From an uncultured Rhodobiaceae bacterium (GTDB lineage Archaea > Thermoplasmatota > Poseidoniia > Poseidoniales > Poseidoniaceae), in the NCBI GenBank assembly GCA_937911445.1, contig CALDQY010000217.1, positions 1 to 9,688 on the forward strand: a DNA stretch of 9,688 nt, written 5' to 3'. A program made the translations under genes and the position numbers. Positions 6,558-9,688 of this stretch are shown one piece after another (position 1 is the first letter of the stretch; each line of letters begins with the position of its first letter). The notes under the pieces are model-generated. The model was given only the letters and a program-made list of their open reading frames with translations. It had not been told where the DNA came from and did not search any database.

Positions 6558-8895
6558 CATCATCCCTCCAATACGGAATTAGAATAGATAATACCAGAAG
6601 TGAAATTGATGTTGTTGCAAAGGAAATCGATGTAAGACTTCGTTCATCCGCATCGTTTTGTTGTTCCATTGTTACGAACTCAGAGGTAGAATAATCCGAT
6701 ACTTTGTCGTTCACCATGACGTTGACACGCAATCTGTTTTGTCCAATGGACAAGTCGGATAGAATTACAAATGTATCAGTACCGTTGTAGATTTCCACAA
6801 CGTTGCCATTCGAGTCTTGTACGATCAATGAGTACCATCCTGCGTAAGGGGTTGAAGACCACGAAACATTGACAGTTTCACCGGAATAGAAAACCCGTTC
6901 TCCGATAGGTTCGATAACAGGACTTTCGGGAATGAAATTTACGTTAATCTCGATCTCATCGCCTTCAATGAGGTAACCGAGATCGGTAAACGCGTTGAGT
7001 GAATAGACATGCAATCCATCTTCAGCATTCGTGATGTCGAGATGCAGATTTTTGCCTTCGTAAATTATTCGATCGTTTTCGAGAACCTGATACAACGTAG
7101 CGGTCGGAAATTCAGCCCACTCAATCGAATAATCCATATCGCTTGATGTTGATGATTCCGTAATGAATTTCGGTTTAGTAGGGACATCATAACCTGTCAA
7201 CTCGTACACAACAGTATCAGAGTGAGAACCTGGCAAGCGGTCAATGATTTTCACATAATTCCTTACCGAAGCATTGTACCATAACTCCCAAGATAGGACA
7301 TCATCGTCATTGTCAGAGATTGCAATGTATGTCGTTCGATAGGACTCGCCAAACACAGTAACTTCAACATCTTCTTGTATGAAAACCGTATTTTCAGTAT
7401 CATCGTATCCATTAGGATGACCAGGTACTCCGATAATGTTCGTGCGATTGAAGTGAAGAGAATCTGGTGCATCGCCTGAAAACAATTCTGCATCATTGCC
7501 TTGAGTTGTGAATTGCCAACCCATTGTCCCTTCTTGGAAGTAAGAAGAACTTGTTGGATCATCAACCCAGTACGATTTCACGGTTAGGAGGTTGGAGACA
7601 TCAAACCACCTGAACGCTTTTTCCTCTGCAAGGTACGTATCGTCTGATATACGAACCAAAAACGTCTCTTGTTCTCTATCAAACGCATCTTGAATGGTTT
7701 CAGTACCAATCATTGTGTACGTTCTGTTATGGAAGTATTCAGGCGTATGTGAAATGAAGTAATCCCAACTCATTCCAGCTTGCCAGACGAGATCATTCGA
7801 TGGATTCGGCAGCACGATAATCACAAGGGAGGGTGAATTCTCGTTTGATCCATTGCTGTTGTGTGCAACAATGTTGAACTCATGCGTCCCTGCCTCCGAT
7901 GGAGTGTAGTCAAATTGCTCATAGGACCCTCGGTAAATCAAATTATCATCGCTGATTTCTCCATGATATACTGAGTAATAATCTGTGTAATCGCCACCAT
8001 CCCATTCAAGTGAAAATGGCGACATGAGAACTGTTTGTGTTTTGGTCGTAAAGGTGACGTTACCAGGGAATTCCACATCGGTTACTGTCGTAAGGTTGAG
8101 CCAGTTTTCACCAGACGTCACGAGGTGTCGAACTGGAGGTAACAAATCGTTTTCTTCTTGTTGAATTGTGATTGTTGGCTCAGAATCGATGCTTAGGTTC
8201 CTCAACAGATAGAATCCATCGTTGTTCGAAACGGATGAAACAATACCGTCACTGACCAACGCCCCCGAAACAGGTGTTCCTTGAACGTCGGTTATGAAAC
8301 CGTAGATGTTGTTCATTCCATAATGAAATTCTATGTGGTTGATGTCAGGCGCTGCAGACGATCCTTCTTCGATTCTCATTCGAAGATATTGGGAAGTCAC
8401 TTCCGATGCGCGGTCCCATTCTGCAATCAACGTGCAATATTCACCCACAGGGTGTGGCCCGAACTCGAACCTTGATTCGATGAGCGAGGCTTGCTCGTTC
8501 TGTTCCACCAAACCAATCGAAACAATGTCGTTCTGTGAATGATGAAGCGTTCCTGTTATCCAATTACTACCTTGATGGAAATCCAACTCAGTATCTGCAT
8601 CAATGAAAATTGTGCGGTAAATGACAGTGTGTCCGTCGTTCATGAAGTAAGCTCGTATAACGTGCTCACCTTGAGAGAGTCCAGTAATTTCATACTGGCC
8701 ATCGTCTGACCAAACCGAATCAAAAGAATTGACCTTCACTGATGTCGATCCAGCTTGTTCTCCAAGTTCATTGAACAGCGACCCATAAACTCTGTAGGTT
8801 GGTTGTTCTGTATCGCTCTCCGCCATTGCTGAATAAGGCAACAGTAACATGCTCAGCGAAAACAGTATTGCAAAAGCCTTGTTCCTAGTTCCCAC
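6550..8895 (-). CDS. Large secreted, membrane-anchored surface protein with repeated beta-sandwich domains
   Basis: I do not recognise a named family for the whole ~781-residue protein. Residues 1-26 are a clear signal peptide (basic start, hydrophobic core, AMA cleavage site before ESD). Two carboxypeptidase-regulatory-like (CarboxypepD_reg) beta domains follow, at about 35-98 (DDGQYEITGLSQGEHVIRAY) and 195-245 (IYGFITDVQGTPVSGALV, then NNDGFYLLRNL). A fibronectin/PKD-like segment lies at 275-362. A unique, aromatic-rich region at about 365-570 has several WxF/WxY patterns. Two more fibronectin-like domains lie at about 573-655 and 657-742. A single C-terminal helix (about 755-774) and a very short acidic tail (WRDDDV) complete an archaeal-style anchored ectodomain. 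It is encoded between the Fea1-like gene and the binding protein, so a receptor or scaffold for metal or haem capture is a reasonable inference. GTG 8895 is chosen because GAGGTG at 8902-8907 sits six bases upstream; GTG 8904 overlaps that site. Confidence 0.85.
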   Translation of the reverse strand: MGTRNKAFAILFSLSMLLLPYSAMAESDTEQPTYRVYGSLFNELGEQAGSTSVKVNSFDSVWSDDGQYEITGLSQGEHVIRAYFMNDGHTVIYRTIFIDADTELDFHQGSNWITGTLHHSQNDIVSIGLVEQNEQASLIESRFEFGPHPVGEYCTLIAEWDRASEVTSQYLRMRIEEGSSAAPDINHIEFHYGMNNIYGFITDVQGTPVSGALVSDGIVSSVSNNDGFYLLRNLSIDSEPTITIQQEENDLLPPVRHLVTSGENWLNLTTVTDVEFPGNVTFTTKTQTVLMSPFSLEWDGGDYTDYYSVYHGEISDDNLIYRGSYEQFDYTPSEAGTHEFNIVAHNSNGSNENSPSLVIIVLPNPSNDLVWQAGMSWDYFISHTPEYFHNRTYTMIGTETIQDAFDREQETFLVRISDDTYLAEEKAFRWFDVSNLLTVKSYWVDDPTSSSYFQEGTMGWQFTTQGNDAELFSGDAPDSLHFNRTNIIGVPGHPNGYDDTENTVFIQEDVEVTVFGESYRTTYIAISDNDDDVLSWELWYNASVRNYVKIIDRLPGSHSDTVVYELTGYDVPTKPKFITESSTSSDMDYSIEWAEFPTATLYQVLENDRIIYEGKNLHLDITNAEDGLHVYSLNAFTDLGYLIEGDEIEINVNFIPESPVIEPIGERVFYSGETVNVSWSSTPYAGWYSLIVQDSNGNVVEIYNGTDTFVILSDLSIGQNRLRVNVMVNDKVSDYSTSEFVTMEQQNDADERSLTSISFATTSISLLVLSILIPYWRDDDV
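6564..6569 (-). promoter_or_regulatory. Shine-Dalgarno that decides among three tandem ATGs
   Basis: GGAGGG on the - strand directly precedes ATGATGATG. Spacing is 0, 3 and 6 bases to the ATGs at 6563, 6560 and 6557, favouring the last. The site lies inside the 3' end of the surface-protein gene, so initiation is probably coupled to its termination. Confidence 0.65.
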
Positions 8896-8901
8896 TGATA
8901 C

Positions 8902-8907
8902 CACCTC
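8902..8907 (-). promoter_or_regulatory. Shine-Dalgarno of the surface-protein gene
   Basis: GAGGTG on the - strand matches the anti-Shine-Dalgarno core and stands six bases before GTG 8895. The longer candidate start, GTG 8904, lies within this element, which argues against it. Confidence 0.6.
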
Positions 8908-8921
8908 TCCAAGAAGAGCGA

Positions 8922-8959
8922 CACCGGGGGTGCAAAGGGTGTGATTACAACCCCCGATG
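8922..8959 (-). other. G+C-rich hairpin in the Fea1-like / surface-protein intergenic RNA
   Basis: On the - strand the arms CATCGGGGGT (8959-8950) and ACCCCCGGTG (8931-8922) can form a 10-bp stem with one G-U wobble around an 18-nt loop. On the + strand the same position would be a C-A mismatch, so the fold favours the operon's own transcript. It begins 34 bases after the Fea1-like stop and ends 14 bases before the surface-protein Shine-Dalgarno core. No U-run follows, so it is a poor classical terminator. A partial terminator, a processing or 3'-end stabilising element, or a translational control hairpin are all possible. Confidence 0.5.
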
Positions 8960-8993
8960 GCGCATCAGTTTTTGACTTCAATCAATTCTCAAT

Positions 8994-9688
8994 TCAACTG
9001 TATGAACCAATCTCTTCAGCAGTGATGCCGTAGTGATCCCATACTGGTTGTAGCCATGCTGTAACATCGTAGGATGTTCCGAGTACGCTAGCGTCTTGCA
9101 AGTCGAGAATGTTGTTCATCGATGTAGCACCGTAGTTTGCGTAGAAGTAGTCATTGCTAAATCCACCTTCACATTGTGCCTGGTCAACACCTTCTGCAAC
9201 TGTGTGGCTTACCATGTTGTAGCAACCAGTAAACGTGCCACTGTTTGGACCGCCCATGCTTGCGTTTTCGTACCATGCGAAGTCGTCACAGGATGTGTTG
9301 TCGTAGGAACCGACCCATCCCATTGTGTGAGATTGCATGTTATAACAGGCATTGTCTGTGTAAGGTGCTGCGTATGCTTCAATGGTCTTCCAGAAAGCGT
9401 ATGCTTCTGCTTGGTACTTAGGGCCATTGTCAGCGTTGTCCATCTTGTATGTGTACTTGAGGACAGCCTGGGAGTATGCAATAATAACTTGCTTAACAAC
9501 ATCATTGGTTGCATCTGTGTAGCCTGCTTGATCTTCGGCTTGGAGTGCTGCAAGGCCGTTGATCATTGCTTGTTGAATGTGGTAGGTTGTGTTCGCCATA
9601 CCAGCTGTGTGCTCGGTGCCGAAGTCGGCTCCTCGCTTGTTAAGTGTTGCAACTGGAGAGCATCCAACGTTTTCATCTGGTCCGTGGA
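8994..9688 (-). CDS. Fea1/phytotransferrin-like iron-assimilation protein, C-terminal fragment
   Basis: The frame is open from the right edge to TGA at 8994-8996, giving 230 residues that lack the true start and any signal peptide. ATG 9599 is internal: 29 further in-frame codons precede it, including GCSPVATLNKRGADFGT. The fragment resembles the low-iron-inducible periplasmic (Fea1) family of algae, which includes phytotransferrin-type ferric-iron receptors. The resembling features are the KRGADFGT segment, the helix YQAEAYAFWKTIEAYAAPY, and the C-terminal part ILDLQDASVLGTSYDV leading to HYGITAEEIGSYS. This is recognition from memory, not a search. Five cysteines and a repeated CYNM-SHT motif (about residues 112-119 and 155-162 of the fragment) suggest a disulphide-bonded exported protein with internal duplication. 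Codon use is strongly biased (Tyr 18 TAC to 1 TAT; Lys all AAG), unlike the downstream genes, suggesting high expression. It is the first visible gene of the iron/haem run. Confidence 0.55.
   Translation of the reverse strand, partial: HGPDENVGCSPVATLNKRGADFGTEHTAGMANTTYHIQQAMINGLAALQAEDQAGYTDATNDVVKQVIIAYSQAVLKYTYKMDNADNGPKYQAEAYAFWKTIEAYAAPYTDNACYNMQSHTMGWVGSYDNTSCDDFAWYENASMGGPNSGTFTGCYNMVSHTVAEGVDQAQCEGGFSNDYFYANYGATSMNNILDLQDASVLGTSYDVTAWLQPVWDHYGITAEEIGSYS

Noticed and set aside
7263..7565. 100-codon open frame on the - strand inside the surface-protein gene
   Set aside because: Alternative frame within a continuous secreted-protein gene; no start signal or domain.
6550..8895. Enrichment of N-X-S/T glycosylation sequons in the surface protein
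   Set aside because: Eight sequons were counted by eye, about what residue frequencies predict for this length, so no enrichment can be claimed.
9209..9553. 114-codon open frame on the - strand within the Fea1-like gene
   Set aside because: Overlaps the Fea1-like frame, which has strong codon bias and cysteine motifs; the alternative product is Thr/Gln-rich frame-shift noise.
1..9688. CRISPR arrays, tRNA/rRNA genes, insertion sequences or attachment sites
   Set aside because: No regularly spaced repeats, tRNA-like cloverleaf segments, transposase motifs or flanking direct repeats were seen on either strand.

Overview
The window reads as genomic DNA of a free-living, probably marine archaeon. 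A Thermoplasmatota lineage such as Marine Group II/Poseidoniales is my best guess, at moderate confidence. The predicted proteins are acidic. The exported proteins are anchored by one N- or C-terminal membrane helix with no lipobox and no outer-membrane (TonB-type) partner. Genes are packed with 1-8 nt gaps or overlaps, and several have clear Shine-Dalgarno sites. No 16S rRNA or other marker is present, so the placement is inference.

Left part (1-2780) is a dTDP-sugar cluster. It opens with the C-terminal 71 codons of a WecE/RffA-type sugar aminotransferase (+ strand, cut by the window edge). An unrecognised polytopic membrane protein (180-887, - strand) follows, overlapping the aminotransferase tail end to end. 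A short divergent promoter region (888-955) then leads to rmlA and rmlB on the + strand. RmlA and RmlB make dTDP-4-keto-6-deoxyglucose, the substrate a WecE-type enzyme aminates, so the three probably supply an amino-deoxy sugar for surface glycans. A perfect inverted repeat, TTTAGGTAAACCTAAA, sits in the divergent promoter and closely resembles a DtxR/IdeR-family metal-regulator operator.

Right part (2782-9688) is one co-directional - strand run that looks like an iron or haem acquisition operon. In transcription order it holds: a secreted-type Fea1/phytotransferrin-like protein (its N-terminus lies beyond the right edge); a ~780-residue surface protein with signal peptide, beta-sandwich domains and a C-terminal membrane anchor; a class III substrate-binding protein; a FecCD/BtuC-type permease; an FepC/BtuD-type ATPase; and a HugZ-like split-barrel protein with a DUF2470 tail. 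The model I infer is capture at the cell surface, transfer to the anchored binding protein, ABC import, and iron release from haem (or haem handling) by the HugZ-like protein. The operon promoter lies outside the window. rmlB and the HugZ-like gene converge with a single base between their stop codons.

The most interesting points are the pairing of a Fea1-like protein (a family best known from algal iron uptake) with an archaeal-type ABC/HugZ operon, the uncharacterised surface protein between them, and the DtxR-like operator over the promoter of the sugar genes. No RNA genes, CRISPR arrays, insertion sequences or attachment sites were seen, and no gene-free stretch exceeds about 100 bases.
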